From the NCBI GenBank assembly GCA_039197065.1, contig JBCCUL010000004.1:248001-312000 (forward strand): a stretch of 64,000 nucleotides of DNA, read 5' to 3'. Each line of letters begins with the position of its first letter. The first letter of the stretch is position 1. Below, piece after piece: positions 1 to 8,204 of this stretch. The translations under genes were made by a program, and so were the position numbers. The stretch comes from JANQPX01 sp039197065. GTDB taxonomy: Bacteria; Pseudomonadota; Alphaproteobacteria; Geminicoccales; Geminicoccaceae. The notes beneath the pieces were generated by a model. The model did not search any database. It had not been told where the DNA came from and saw nothing but the letters and a program-made list of their open reading frames with translations.

Positions 1-180
1 GATCAGCCCAGGCAAGGCGACGTGGTCGCCGGCATCGACTTGACTAGTGACCGGCCTGGAGGGTTCGTGTCCGGTTGGGATGAGTTCGATAATGGTCGAG
101 CCGTCGACCACGATGCCGCCGCCGGCGTCAATCCCGTCCTCGACGAGGACCGCCAAGGGATCTTTGATCCAGGTCGCCAT
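1..180 (-). CDS. 8-oxoguanine deaminase-like amidohydrolase, N-terminal fragment
   Basis: Partial gene: only the first 60 codons lie in the window and the 3' part runs off the left edge. The ATG is at 178-180. The start of the protein (MATWIKDPLAVLVEDG) followed by a glycine-rich beta segment and ALPGLI matches the N-terminal beta-sandwich of the guanine/8-oxoguanine deaminase branch of the amidohydrolase superfamily. Those enzymes are cytosolic metal hydrolases that deaminate oxidised purines. The catalytic HxH motif would follow just beyond the window edge and cannot be seen. The gene is divergent from the sugar isomerase gene at 268, with an 87-bp shared upstream region. Confidence 0.7.
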   Translation of the reverse strand, partial: MATWIKDPLAVLVEDGIDAGGGIVVDGSTIIELIPTGHEPSRPVTSQVDAGDHVALPGLI

Positions 181-267
181 CCAATACGCACTCCTTTCGG
201 GCTTTTCCCAAGCGCACTCTGTCCTCTACACTTCGTTCAAACAACCCGGATCGTTGGGGAGGCAAAA

Positions 268-1323
268 ATGAGCATGATCAAGGGACCAGGCTTGTTCCTG
301 GCGCAGTTTGCGGGCGACGAAGCCCCGTTCGACTCGCTGCCGGCCATCACCAGTTGGGCGGCAAACCTCGGTTACAAAGGCGTGCAGATTCCGAGCTGGG
401 ACGGGCGTCTGTTCGATCTCGCCAAGGCGGCGGAAAGCGATGCCTATTGTGACGAAGTCAAAGGCATTTGCGCGGATGCAGGCGTCGAAATCACCGAACT
501 CTCCTCGCATCTGCAGGGCCAGTTGGTCGCCGTGCATCCCGCTTTCGATGACGGTTTCGATGCTTTCGCCGCACCGGAAGTCCGGGGCAACCCGAAAGCG
601 CGCCAGGCCTGGGCCGTCGAGCAGATGAAGCTCGCCGCCAAGGCGTCCAGGCGGCTCGGCCTCGATAATCATGTGTCGTTCACCGGCGCCCTCGCCTGGC
701 CTTACATCTACCCCTGGCCGCCCCGGCCGGCCGGCCTGATCGAGATGGCGTTCGACGAGCTTGCGAACCGCTGGAAACCGATCCTCAATGCCTTCGATGA
801 GGTCGGCGTCAATATCGGCTACGAGATCCATCCGGGCGAGGATGTGCATGATGGCGCCACCTTCGAGATGTTCCTGGAGCGCCTCGGCAACCATCCGCGC
901 TGCCAGATCAACTACGATCCCAGCCATTTCCTCCTGCAGCAGATGGACTATCTCGGCTTCATCGACGTCTATCAGGAGCGCATCTGCGCCTTTCATGTGA
1001 AGGACGCCGAGTTCAATCCGAGTCCAAGGCAAGGCGTCTATTCCGGCTTCCAGTCCTGGACCGACCGCGCCGCGCGCTTTCGGTCACTGGGCGATGGCCA
1101 GGTCGACTTCAAGGGCATTTTCTCCAAGATGCAGGCAATCGGCTATGACAGCTGGGCCGTGCTGGAGTGGGAGTGCTGCCTGAAAAACGCCGAGGATGGC
1201 GCGCGCGAAGGGGCCGAGTTCATCGCCGCCCACATCATCCGCCCCGCAGAGAGCGCCTTCGACGATTTCGCCGCCGGCGAGGTCGATCAAGGCGCCAACA
1301 AGCGGATGCTCGGAATCTCGTGA
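268..1323 (+). CDS. sugar phosphate isomerase/epimerase (xylose isomerase-like TIM barrel)
   Basis: A 351-residue cytosolic enzyme of the AP-endonuclease-2/xylose isomerase-like TIM-barrel family. Candidate metal ligands sit in the usual strand ends: EIHPGED near residue 186, NYDPSHF near 215, FHVKDAEF near 242 and LEWE near 298. The open frame extends upstream to 22, but ATG 268 follows a GGGGAGG Shine-Dalgarno at 256-262 and begins MSMIKGPGLFLAQF, a typical start. An oxidoreductase gene follows 18 bp later, so the two probably form a sugar or inositol catabolic operon. The exact substrate cannot be read from the sequence. Confidence 0.85.
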   Translation: MSMIKGPGLFLAQFAGDEAPFDSLPAITSWAANLGYKGVQIPSWDGRLFDLAKAAESDAYCDEVKGICADAGVEITELSSHLQGQLVAVHPAFDDGFDAFAAPEVRGNPKARQAWAVEQMKLAAKASRRLGLDNHVSFTGALAWPYIYPWPPRPAGLIEMAFDELANRWKPILNAFDEVGVNIGYEIHPGEDVHDGATFEMFLERLGNHPRCQINYDPSHFLLQQMDYLGFIDVYQERICAFHVKDAEFNPSPRQGVYSGFQSWTDRAARFRSLGDGQVDFKGIFSKMQAIGYDSWAVLEWECCLKNAEDGAREGAEFIAAHIIRPAESAFDDFAAGEVDQGANKRMLGIS

Positions 1324-1341
1324 ACTTGCCGGAGACAGACG

Positions 1342-2532
1342 ATGACTATCGAGGATAAGGCCAAGGCAAGTTCAGCGCGTGCCGCCCGGCACCGCCTCGG
1401 GATGGTGGGGGGCGGGCAAGGCGCGTTCATTGGCGGCGTGCATCGGATCGCTTCTAGGATCGACGATCGCTACGAGCTGGTGGCGGGGGGGTTTTCCTCG
1501 GATCCTGCACGCTCAAAGGCGTCCGCCGCCGAGCTTGGCGTCGCCGATGCCCGCGCCTATGGCAGCTATGAGGAGATGGCGAAAGCGGAGGCTGCGCGCG
1601 ATGACGGCATCGATGTCGTCGCGATCGTCACGCCGAATCACATGCATTACGGGCCGGCCAAGACGTTCCTGGAAGCCGGTATCCACGTCATCTGCGACAA
1701 GCCGCTTTGCACCTCGCTCGGCGAGGCGCGGGAACTTGTCGAGGTGGTGGAACGCTCAAAGAGGATCTTTGCGCTGACCCACAACTACACCGGCTATCCG
1801 ATGGTGCGGCAGATGCGCGAGATGGTGGCCGCGGGCGACATCGGTGATATCAGGGTCATTCAAGTCGAATACGTCCAGGACTGGCTGTCGACCAAGCTGG
1901 AGGAGACCGGCCAGAAACAGGCGAGCTGGCGGACGGACCCGGCGCAGTCGGGTGCGGGCGGCGCCATCGGCGACATCGGCACCCACGCCCACAATCTCGC
2001 AGCCTTTGTGTCGGGCCTTAGGCTGCATAGCCTCTGTGCGGATATGCAGAGCTTCGTCGAGGGGCGAAGGCTCGACGATAATTGTCACCTTATGCTGCGC
2101 TATGAGGGCGGCGCGCGCGGCATGCTGTGGGCAAGCCAGGTGTCGCCCGGCAATGAGAACGGCCTCGCTATTCGGACCTACGGCACCAAGGCCGGGCTTT
2201 CCTGGAAGCAGGAGCATCCCAATCACCTAACCTTTACGCCGCTGGGTGAGCCGCCCCGCCTGATCACGCGCGGCGGCCCTGGCTCTGGGGACAGTGCGGG
2301 ACGCGTCACCCGCATCCCGCCCGGCCATCCCGAGGGCTATCTCGAAGGCTTTGCGAACATCTATAGCGATGTTGCCGAACTTGTCGGTGCCCAGAAGGAC
2401 GGACGCGATCCCGATCCAAACGCCTTGCTGGTCCCGACCGTTCGAGACGGCTTCGAGGGCATGGCTTTCATCACGGCAGCCGTCGAGTCGAGCCACCGGG
2501 GTGGCGTCTGGGTGGAGCCGGAGAGGGTTTAA
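1342..2532 (+). CDS. Gfo/Idh/MocA-family NAD(P)-dependent oxidoreductase
   Basis: A 396-residue protein with an N-terminal Rossmann fold (GMVGGGQGAFIGGVH, residues about 20-34), the family's CDKPL segment with its catalytic lysine near residue 119, and GDIGTHAHN near 209-217 with the usual active-site His/Asp. The family oxidises or reduces sugar or cyclitol hydroxyls with NAD(P). The gene is 18 bp downstream of the isomerase gene with the same polarity, so the two probably act in one sugar pathway. The first 17 or so residues are polar and not part of the fold. A later start is possible but no in-frame ATG is better placed. Confidence 0.88.
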   Translation: MTIEDKAKASSARAARHRLGMVGGGQGAFIGGVHRIASRIDDRYELVAGGFSSDPARSKASAAELGVADARAYGSYEEMAKAEAARDDGIDVVAIVTPNHMHYGPAKTFLEAGIHVICDKPLCTSLGEARELVEVVERSKRIFALTHNYTGYPMVRQMREMVAAGDIGDIRVIQVEYVQDWLSTKLEETGQKQASWRTDPAQSGAGGAIGDIGTHAHNLAAFVSGLRLHSLCADMQSFVEGRRLDDNCHLMLRYEGGARGMLWASQVSPGNENGLAIRTYGTKAGLSWKQEHPNHLTFTPLGEPPRLITRGGPGSGDSAGRVTRIPPGHPEGYLEGFANIYSDVAELVGAQKDGRDPDPNALLVPTVRDGFEGMAFITAAVESSHRGGVWVEPERV

Positions 2533-2550
2533 CCCAAGGCGCCTGGCTGC

Positions 2551-2925
2551 TTACCGCCGGATCACCTCGCCGAAGAAGATCAGCGTGCAGTCCTCGTCGG
2601 CGACGTGAAATTCCCGCTGACCGTAGTCCTGATCGAAGGGGGCGCGGACGCGCGCCGGCGGTAATTTTTGCAGCTCGGGCTCAAGAGCGGCGTACAGTGC
2701 GTCGATGTCCTGGACATCGATGTAGAAGGAACCTTCGCGTTCCGGATGGCTCAGATCGACCTGTTCGTCGACTTCGACCAGACGCAAGGCGACGTCGTCG
2801 CGCCTGAGGAAAGCGTAATTGTCCGCCTGAAAACCGACGGTGAAGCCTAGAATGTCTCGGTAGAAGCCGATCTGTTTTTCAAGGCTTGTGCAAGGCACGA
2901 ACGGGGTGATCTGGTGTAGACGCAT
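2551..2925 (-). CDS. VOC (glyoxalase/bleomycin-resistance fold) protein
   Basis: A 124-residue protein with two beta-alpha-beta-beta-beta halves of the vicinal oxygen chelate fold. It opens with ITPFVPCTSLEKQIGFYRDI, and its second half has DYGQREFHVADED, which fits the conserved YG.RE.. segment of bleomycin-resistance-like proteins. AAGGA lies about 8 bases before the ATG at 2925. It follows the sterol-desaturase-like gene by 11 bp on the same strand, so the two are probably co-transcribed. The family includes antibiotic-binding proteins, dioxygenases and glyoxalases. The substrate is unknown. Confidence 0.8.
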   Translation of the reverse strand: MRLHQITPFVPCTSLEKQIGFYRDILGFTVGFQADNYAFLRRDDVALRLVEVDEQVDLSHPEREGSFYIDVQDIDALYAALEPELQKLPPARVRAPFDQDYGQREFHVADEDCTLIFFGEVIRR

Positions 2926-2936
2926 GAGCTGGTTCC

Positions 2937-3968
2937 TTATGCCTTGACCGCCGCCTGGAGCCTCCGCCTTCGTTCCTTGAATCTCTCATGTGATCCTTCC
3001 GTCCCATCATGAAATGATCCGAACCAGCGATCCCACGGCACTTCGAGATTGCCGTAATTACACTCGAAATAGCGGTGATGCATCTGGTGATGGAAGGTGC
3101 CAAGCGCAAGGCGGTTCTTGTCTTTCACCAGCAGCCCCTCGAAGCCGGTGTGCGAGGTGGCGGCGGTGAGCGCCTGGTGCTGCATGTGAAAGAGGATGTG
3201 GATCGGATGCGCCGCGATGACCCAGTGGATCAGCACCGATGAGAAGAAGAGAAGGTGCTCGATCGGGTGCATGGAGAGGCCGGACCAGGGTCCGACATTG
3301 GTGTTCCGGTGATGCAGCGCATGGGCGAGCTTGTAGAGCGGCGGCCAGTGCAGCCAGCGGTGAATCCAATAGAAGTGAAAGGAAATCCAGACCGGCGTCA
3401 GGAAGATCAGCAGGATAAACCAGACCGGGTTGTCCGCGAAACTGAGCATCGGCGCATAACCGTTCGCCATGGCCCAGAGCATCAGCACCTCATAGGCCGT
3501 CCAAAACGCGACGCCGCTTCCGAGCGTCCACAACATATTGTCCAGGACCTGGTTCCCGAAGGAAAAGCTCCGGCTCTTCGCCTTCAGCTCGCGCGGATCA
3601 TATTTCAGATCCCGCCCCTGGCCTTTCCATCTGTAGAAGTAAAGATGCAGCCCGCCGGCGACCAGGATCATCAGGACCAGATTCTTGGCATAAAGCGCTG
3701 CGATCCAACCCAAGGCCAAGGTCTTGGCCACATCCGGGGAGGGTGTGAGGAAAAACCAACAGAACGCGGCGAGACCGACCAGAACGGAATTCTCCGCGAG
3801 CGCAAACCACCGCTCCCGAACCCATCGCACCATCCGCCGGAGATCAGGCGGCCAGCTGAAAAACGGCGAAACCGCAATCGGCACGTCTGGCCGATAATAC
3901 CACTGTTTGGCAAAATTCTGCATCGGCGCCGGCGGGGCCGCCGAGGTCTCGACTTTGTTCATGGTCAT
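2937..3968 (-). CDS. sterol desaturase/fatty acid hydroxylase-family membrane protein
   Basis: A roughly 343-residue integral membrane di-iron enzyme. Several hydrophobic segments precede the histidine clusters HFYWIHRWLHWPP, HALHHRN, HILFHMQHQ and FHHQMHHRYFE, which together supply the eight or more histidines of the fatty acid hydroxylase superfamily. The family inserts hydroxyls or double bonds into lipids or sterols using O2. I chose ATG 3968 (MTMNKVET) because an AGGAGGG Shine-Dalgarno at 3974-3980 is 5 bases away. ATGs at 3971 and 3962 and a longer frame to 4001 are alternatives. The VOC gene follows on the same strand. The lipid substrate is unknown. Confidence 0.85.
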   Translation of the reverse strand: MTMNKVETSAAPPAPMQNFAKQWYYRPDVPIAVSPFFSWPPDLRRMVRWVRERWFALAENSVLVGLAAFCWFFLTPSPDVAKTLALGWIAALYAKNLVLMILVAGGLHLYFYRWKGQGRDLKYDPRELKAKSRSFSFGNQVLDNMLWTLGSGVAFWTAYEVLMLWAMANGYAPMLSFADNPVWFILLIFLTPVWISFHFYWIHRWLHWPPLYKLAHALHHRNTNVGPWSGLSMHPIEHLLFFSSVLIHWVIAAHPIHILFHMQHQALTAATSHTGFEGLLVKDKNRLALGTFHHQMHHRYFECNYGNLEVPWDRWFGSFHDGTEGSHERFKERRRRLQAAVKA

Positions 3969-4076
3969 CATGGCCCTCCTGAAGCAGGCTCCTGACGACA
4001 TGATCTGATCACAGTCGGACGGGCATGACCAGCGGGCACAAGGGATGAGGAGCGAAGACGTCGGTGACCGCGCGCT

Positions 4077-5789
4077 CTAGCGGATCAACACCGGCGGCAT
4101 CGAAGCCGAACCGTTCGTCTGCAGAAGCTGGACCCAGGAGGAGAAACTCTGGATCGCACTCAGTGGCTGACGGATGAGTTCCAGGGCCATCTCCCAGGGC
4201 GCCCTCGGTTTCGGGAAACGGCGGAGTATGACGGGCTGGTCGGGATCGAGGCCGATTTCTTCACGGGCGAGTTCGAGGGCCCGGGTAAAGCCGCCGAGCT
4301 CGTCGACGAGGCCGAGGTCCTTCGCCTGCACACCGGTCCAGACGCGGCCTTCAGCGATGGCGTGCACCTCGTCGACGCTCATGCCGCGCCCGCGGGCGAC
4401 ACCGGCCGTGAAGGCGTCGTAGGTTTGGTCGAGGAAGCTGTCCAGCCGTTCCTGGCCACGTGGACTATAGGCCTGGTTCATGCTCCACATCGACGCGTTG
4501 GCGCCCTTGCCGACGACCCCCCAATTGACGCCGAGCTTCTGCCAGAGTTCGTCAAGCACCGGCTTGCCCGCAAGCACGCCGATCGAGCCGGTAAGCGTGC
4601 CGGGATCCGCAACGATCCGGGTGGCGTCCATCGCGATCCAATAGCCGCCTGAGGCCGCAACATCGCCCATCGACACGATCACCGGTTTCTTCATCTCGAC
4701 CGCGCGTCTGATCTGCCGGCCGATGGTTTCAGACGCGACCGCCGAACCGCCGCCGGAGGAGATGCGGAACAGGATCGCGCGCACATCGGTATCGTCGATC
4801 GCATCGCCTATGGCCTTGGCGATGGTATCGGCGCCCATCACCCAGCCGCCAGGGCCGTCGCCATTCTCGCCTTCCTGGATCTGGCCGACACCCTCGATCA
4901 ACGCGATCACCTCTTCGGCGTCCTGATCCGCGGGAACCAGCCCTGCGAACCGCTCGAGGCTGATGAGATCGGCGCTGGCGCCGGCCTCTTTCTCGGCCCG
5001 CGTCACCACCTCGTCCCAATAGCTTAGGCGATCGACCAGCCCATTGTGGAACGCCTCGTCGGCGCTGTAGGGACCGTTGTCGATCAAAAGACCGACGGCA
5101 TCGGCATCCAGCCCGCGATCAGCGGCGATGCCCTCGCGGATCTGCTCCTGGAGCGAGTCGGCAAGCCACTCCAGGCTTTCCCGATGCTCCTGGGTGAGGC
5201 GGTTCTCGGTGAACATATTGGCTGCGGTCTTATAGGGACCGCGCTGGCCGCCGCTGGGTATGACGCCGACCAGCTCGAAGAAGTCCTTCAGGAGCGGCGT
5301 TTCCAGGTAAAGGCCGGTGAGGCCGACAGCGCCCAGCGGCTGCAGATGGATCTCGTCGAAGGCGCTCGCGAGATAATAGCCGAGCGTGCCTGGGCCGAAT
5401 TCGCCGAAACTGGTGGAGAATGCATAGGCAAACTTGCCGGACGCACGAAACTGCTGAACGGCAGACCTCAACTCCTGGGACTGGGCGAAGCCGGAACCGC
5501 CGCCATCGATCCGCGCGATGAGGCCTGCGACATTGTCCTGCTTGCTGGCGCGATCGATCGTCAGGATCGCCTCGGCAAGGGTCAGGCCGGGCTCGAAATC
5601 GAGGGTGGCAAGAGAGGGACCGCGTGCGGCTTCCTCGAAGCCATGGCGAAGATCGATCGTCAGAACGACCCGATCCGGCAGGCTCTCTTCATCGGGAAGG
5701 GTCATCCACACGAGCACGCCGACGCCAATCATGACGAAGAGCGCGAGTGTCCCGATCGAGGCGAGAATGCCGACGAAGATCTTTTTCAT
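4077..5789 (-). CDS. sppA: signal peptide peptidase SppA, 67K type
   Basis: A 570-residue membrane-anchored serine/lysine protease of family S49 that degrades cleaved signal peptides at the periplasmic face. One N-terminal membrane segment spans residues about 5-29. The tandem-domain form is complete: the general base Lys187 is in GPYKTAANMF in the first half and the nucleophile Ser380 is in DVAASGGYW in the second. A second glycine-rich stretch, ISSGGGSAVAS, lies near 344-353. ATG 5789 overlaps the rlmN stop by one base (TGATG), implying translational coupling. A TTG one codon upstream is the alternative start. Length is close to the 618-residue E. coli protein. Confidence 0.95.
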   Translation of the reverse strand: MKKIFVGILASIGTLALFVMIGVGVLVWMTLPDEESLPDRVVLTIDLRHGFEEAARGPSLATLDFEPGLTLAEAILTIDRASKQDNVAGLIARIDGGGSGFAQSQELRSAVQQFRASGKFAYAFSTSFGEFGPGTLGYYLASAFDEIHLQPLGAVGLTGLYLETPLLKDFFELVGVIPSGGQRGPYKTAANMFTENRLTQEHRESLEWLADSLQEQIREGIAADRGLDADAVGLLIDNGPYSADEAFHNGLVDRLSYWDEVVTRAEKEAGASADLISLERFAGLVPADQDAEEVIALIEGVGQIQEGENGDGPGGWVMGADTIAKAIGDAIDDTDVRAILFRISSGGGSAVASETIGRQIRRAVEMKKPVIVSMGDVAASGGYWIAMDATRIVADPGTLTGSIGVLAGKPVLDELWQKLGVNWGVVGKGANASMWSMNQAYSPRGQERLDSFLDQTYDAFTAGVARGRGMSVDEVHAIAEGRVWTGVQAKDLGLVDELGGFTRALELAREEIGLDPDQPVILRRFPKPRAPWEMALELIRQPLSAIQSFSSWVQLLQTNGSASMPPVLIR

Positions 5790-6934
5790 CAAGCCATCGC
5801 CTCGGCGCGCCGGCGTCGCCGTTCGCTCGCTGTTTTCAATTGGCCGCAGGCGGCAAGGATGTCACGGCCGCGCGGCGTGCGCACGGGCGAGGGATAGCCG
5901 CCGCGCTCGACGATGCTGGCAAAGGCCTGGATACGCGCCTTGCTCGAGCACTGATAACCGGCGCCGGGCCAGGGATTGAAGGGGATCAGATTGACCTTGG
6001 CAGGGATGCCCTTGAGCAGCCGGACAAGCTCCTTGGCCTCGGCATCGCTGTCGTTGACGCCATCCAGCATGACATATTCGAAGGTCACCCAGCGATCGCC
6101 GGAAGGGTAGGCGCGGCAGGCCTCGAGCAGCGCTTCGATGTTCCATTTCCGATTGATCGGCACCAACTCGTCGCGCAGCTCGTCACGCACGGCATGCAGC
6201 GAGATCGCCAGATTGACGCCAAGCTCGCGGCCGCATTGCTCGATCTTGGGCACGATCCCCGATGTCGATAACGTGATCTTGCGCTTGGTGAAAGCGAGAC
6301 CGTTCGGGTCCATCGCGATCTGGAGCGCCTGCTTGACGTTCTCATAGTTCAGGAGCGGCTCGCCCATGCCCATCATGACGATGTGGCTGAGCTTGCGCTG
6401 GCCGTTTGGCGTCGGCCACTCGCCGAGCCGGTCGCGCGCCACCAGAATCTGCGCGAGGATGTCGCCAGGCCCCAGATTGCGGACCAGCGGCATGGTGCCG
6501 GTATGACAAAAGGTGCAGGCGAGCGAGCAGCCGACCTGACTGGATACGCAAAGAGCGCCGCGTTCGACATCGGGGATATGGACCATTTCCACATCCTGGC
6601 CGTCAGCGTAACGCAAAAGCCATTTGCTCGTTCCATCGACCGAGCGCTGCTCATCTACGACCGTCGGACGATCGAGGCGGTAACGCTGTTGCAGCTGCTC
6701 GCGAAGCTGGGCCGGCAACGTGGTCATGACGTCGAAGGAATGAGCGCCTTGATGATAGAGCCAATGATGGATCTGGCGCGCGCGCATCGGCGCTTTCGAC
6801 GTCTGCTCGCCAAGCGCTTCCAACGTTTCCTGAAGCGCTAATTTGTCTCGACCCAGGAGCGAGAGCCTGCTCGGCGCAGCACCGGTCTGGAAACTGTCGT
6901 TCCGACCTTCTTGCAGGCCTGCTTCAGGGACCAT
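5789..6934 (-). CDS. rlmN: dual-specificity rRNA/tRNA adenine-C2 methyltransferase RlmN
   Basis: A 381-residue cytosolic radical-SAM enzyme that methylates C2 of A2503 in 23S rRNA and A37 in some tRNAs. The CX3CX2C iron-sulfur motif is seen as GCSLACTFCHTG. The SAM segment MGMGEPLLNYENV, the SLHAVRDELRDELVPINRKW block and the C-terminal GRDILAACGQL, which holds the methylated catalytic cysteine, are all present. It is the upstream partner of sppA with a one-base overlap. The start ATG at 6934 lacks a strong Shine-Dalgarno, and the first 25 or so residues are not conserved in the family, so a later start is possible. Confidence 0.96.
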   Translation of the reverse strand: MVPEAGLQEGRNDSFQTGAAPSRLSLLGRDKLALQETLEALGEQTSKAPMRARQIHHWLYHQGAHSFDVMTTLPAQLREQLQQRYRLDRPTVVDEQRSVDGTSKWLLRYADGQDVEMVHIPDVERGALCVSSQVGCSLACTFCHTGTMPLVRNLGPGDILAQILVARDRLGEWPTPNGQRKLSHIVMMGMGEPLLNYENVKQALQIAMDPNGLAFTKRKITLSTSGIVPKIEQCGRELGVNLAISLHAVRDELRDELVPINRKWNIEALLEACRAYPSGDRWVTFEYVMLDGVNDSDAEAKELVRLLKGIPAKVNLIPFNPWPGAGYQCSSKARIQAFASIVERGGYPSPVRTPRGRDILAACGQLKTASERRRRRAEAMA

Positions 6935-6949
6935 CGGACATCAAAAGGC

Positions 6950-7492
6950 TCAGCCGGAACAGGCTGCGACCATGGCATTGTAGGCCTTGGTGAAGCCAAG
7001 CAGCGAGTAGGTGTCGGTGGAGGTCGTGTTTTTGATGGATTCGCCGTCGATCACCATCGACTCACCACGCTTCATGATATCGATCAAAGCACGATCTTCG
7101 GTCTCGTCCTTGGTCCAGGCATGGGCGCCGCGGGTGAAGAGCGTGAACTGGTTCTGACCGACCGCGACGCTGACCGAGCTTCCCTCGAGATAGGTGTAGC
7201 CGGGCTGAACGCTGACCTCGTCGGTGACGGTAGGTGCTGGCCGTCGCGTGACGAGAACCGCAGGCTTGCCGCGCCTCGTATAGGTGCCAGCCTGCTTTTT
7301 CGGCTCACTGACAATGTAGCAGATTTTCTGACCGCCCTCTTCCAGTTCCCAGACATTCCAGTCGGTGTAGCTGCCCAGCGAATACGGCGTCTGGGCATTG
7401 GCACCGCCGGCAAAGCCGAGAGACAGGACCAGGACGGCTACAGCGCGTGATGCGCGGTCAAAGAAGCTAGCTGTCATCATCTCGATCATCAT
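6950..7492 (-). CDS. IalB-family (invasion-associated locus B) secreted protein
   Basis: A 180-residue protein with an N-terminal signal peptide: a positively charged start, the hydrophobic run AVAVLVLSLGFAGG and an ANA-Q cleavage site near residue 34. The mature part has the IalB pattern: YTDWNVW, GQKICYIVSEPK, a central VSVAVGQNQFTLF strand and the C-terminal GFTKAYNAMVAAC, with two cysteines well placed for a disulfide. The family is widespread in alphaproteobacteria and was named from Bartonella, where it is linked to erythrocyte invasion. In free-living relatives its role is unclear. Several ATGs cluster at the start (MMIEMMTAS), so the first residue is uncertain. Confidence 0.85.
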   Translation of the reverse strand: MMIEMMTASFFDRASRAVAVLVLSLGFAGGANAQTPYSLGSYTDWNVWELEEGGQKICYIVSEPKKQAGTYTRRGKPAVLVTRRPAPTVTDEVSVQPGYTYLEGSSVSVAVGQNQFTLFTRGAHAWTKDETEDRALIDIMKRGESMVIDGESIKNTTSTDTYSLLGFTKAYNAMVAACSG

Positions 7493-7575
7493 GGTGATGT
7501 TACGACGGTCTGTTATGTCGACAAATTTCGCGCGAATTGCAAGTTTTGTCTGGTGGCTGTTGGTGTTTTTGCGAT

Positions 7576-7593
7576 CGGATTGGCGGCAATCCG
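7576..7593. repeat. inverted repeat upstream of the ECF sigma gene
   Basis: A palindrome with perfect 7-base arms, CGGATTG (7576-7582) and CAATCCG (7587-7593), around a GCGG centre, 38 bp before the sigma-factor ATG. It lies between the IalB-like and sigma genes, which are divergent. It could be an operator controlling one or both. No convincing ECF-type -35/-10 pair was found next to it. Confidence 0.4.
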
Positions 7594-7631
7594 TCGCTTG
7601 CTCAGATCTTTAGACGATTTTAGATTGCGAC

Positions 7632-8204
7632 ATGGACCGAACCGCTCCCCCCGCCAGAAATCACGAACACGATGTGGCGCTGATGGAGGCTATCGTCAAG
7701 CATGGTAGCCGAGAAGCTTTCGCTGCATTGTTCGATCAGTTTGCACCCAAGCTAAAGGCCTATTATCGAAAGGGCGGCCTCGAGCTCTCGCTCGCCGAGG
7801 ATCTCGCTCAGGAGGCCATGCTTTCGGTCTGGCGGCATGCCGCCAAGTACAAGGCCTCGATCGGCAGCCCGTCCACCTGGATCTTCACGATCGCAAGGAA
7901 TCTTCTGATCGATCACGTTCGTCGGCAAAAGGCGCGGCAGGGTGATCTGAAGGATCCGAGCCTGCAGCCGCCGGAAGTCGAGATTGCCGATGATCTGGTT
8001 GACGCCCAGCAACGTTATAGATCCTTGAAGACCGCGCTCAAAAACTTACCGAAAGAGCAGGCTAAGGTTATCAGAATGGCGTTTTTCGATCATAAGGCGC
8101 ATAGCGAGATCGCAGCCGAAGTCGGGTTGCCCCTGGGTACGGTGAAATCGCGCATCCGGCTTGCGATGCAGCGCCTCAAGGGTGATCTCGGAGACCTTGA
8201 ATGA
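7632..8204 (+). CDS. ECF-type RNA polymerase sigma factor (RpoE/ECF11-like)
   Basis: A 190-residue sigma-70 family factor with only regions 2 and 4. Region 2 includes EDLAQEAMLSVWRHAAKY and STWIFTIARNLLIDHVRR (residues about 55-98). Region 4 includes LPKEQAKVIRMAFFDHKA and the helix-turn-helix LPLGTVKSRIRLAMQRLK (about 138-184). It overlaps the following ChrR-like gene by 4 bases (ATGA), the standard layout of the RpoE-ChrR group. In Rhodobacter that pair controls the singlet-oxygen response, but the partner here is altered (see next entry), so the inducing signal may differ. Confidence 0.93.
   Translation: MDRTAPPARNHEHDVALMEAIVKHGSREAFAALFDQFAPKLKAYYRKGGLELSLAEDLAQEAMLSVWRHAAKYKASIGSPSTWIFTIARNLLIDHVRRQKARQGDLKDPSLQPPEVEIADDLVDAQQRYRSLKTALKNLPKEQAKVIRMAFFDHKAHSEIAAEVGLPLGTVKSRIRLAMQRLKGDLGDLE

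Noticed and set aside
22..267. Upstream extension of the sugar isomerase gene
   Set aside because: The region overlaps the divergent deaminase gene start, and a good Shine-Dalgarno marks ATG 268.
5046..5897. 283-residue plus-strand frame opposite sppA
   Set aside because: It is antisense to a clear sppA/rlmN coding region, has no family features, and arises from codon bias in GC-rich DNA.
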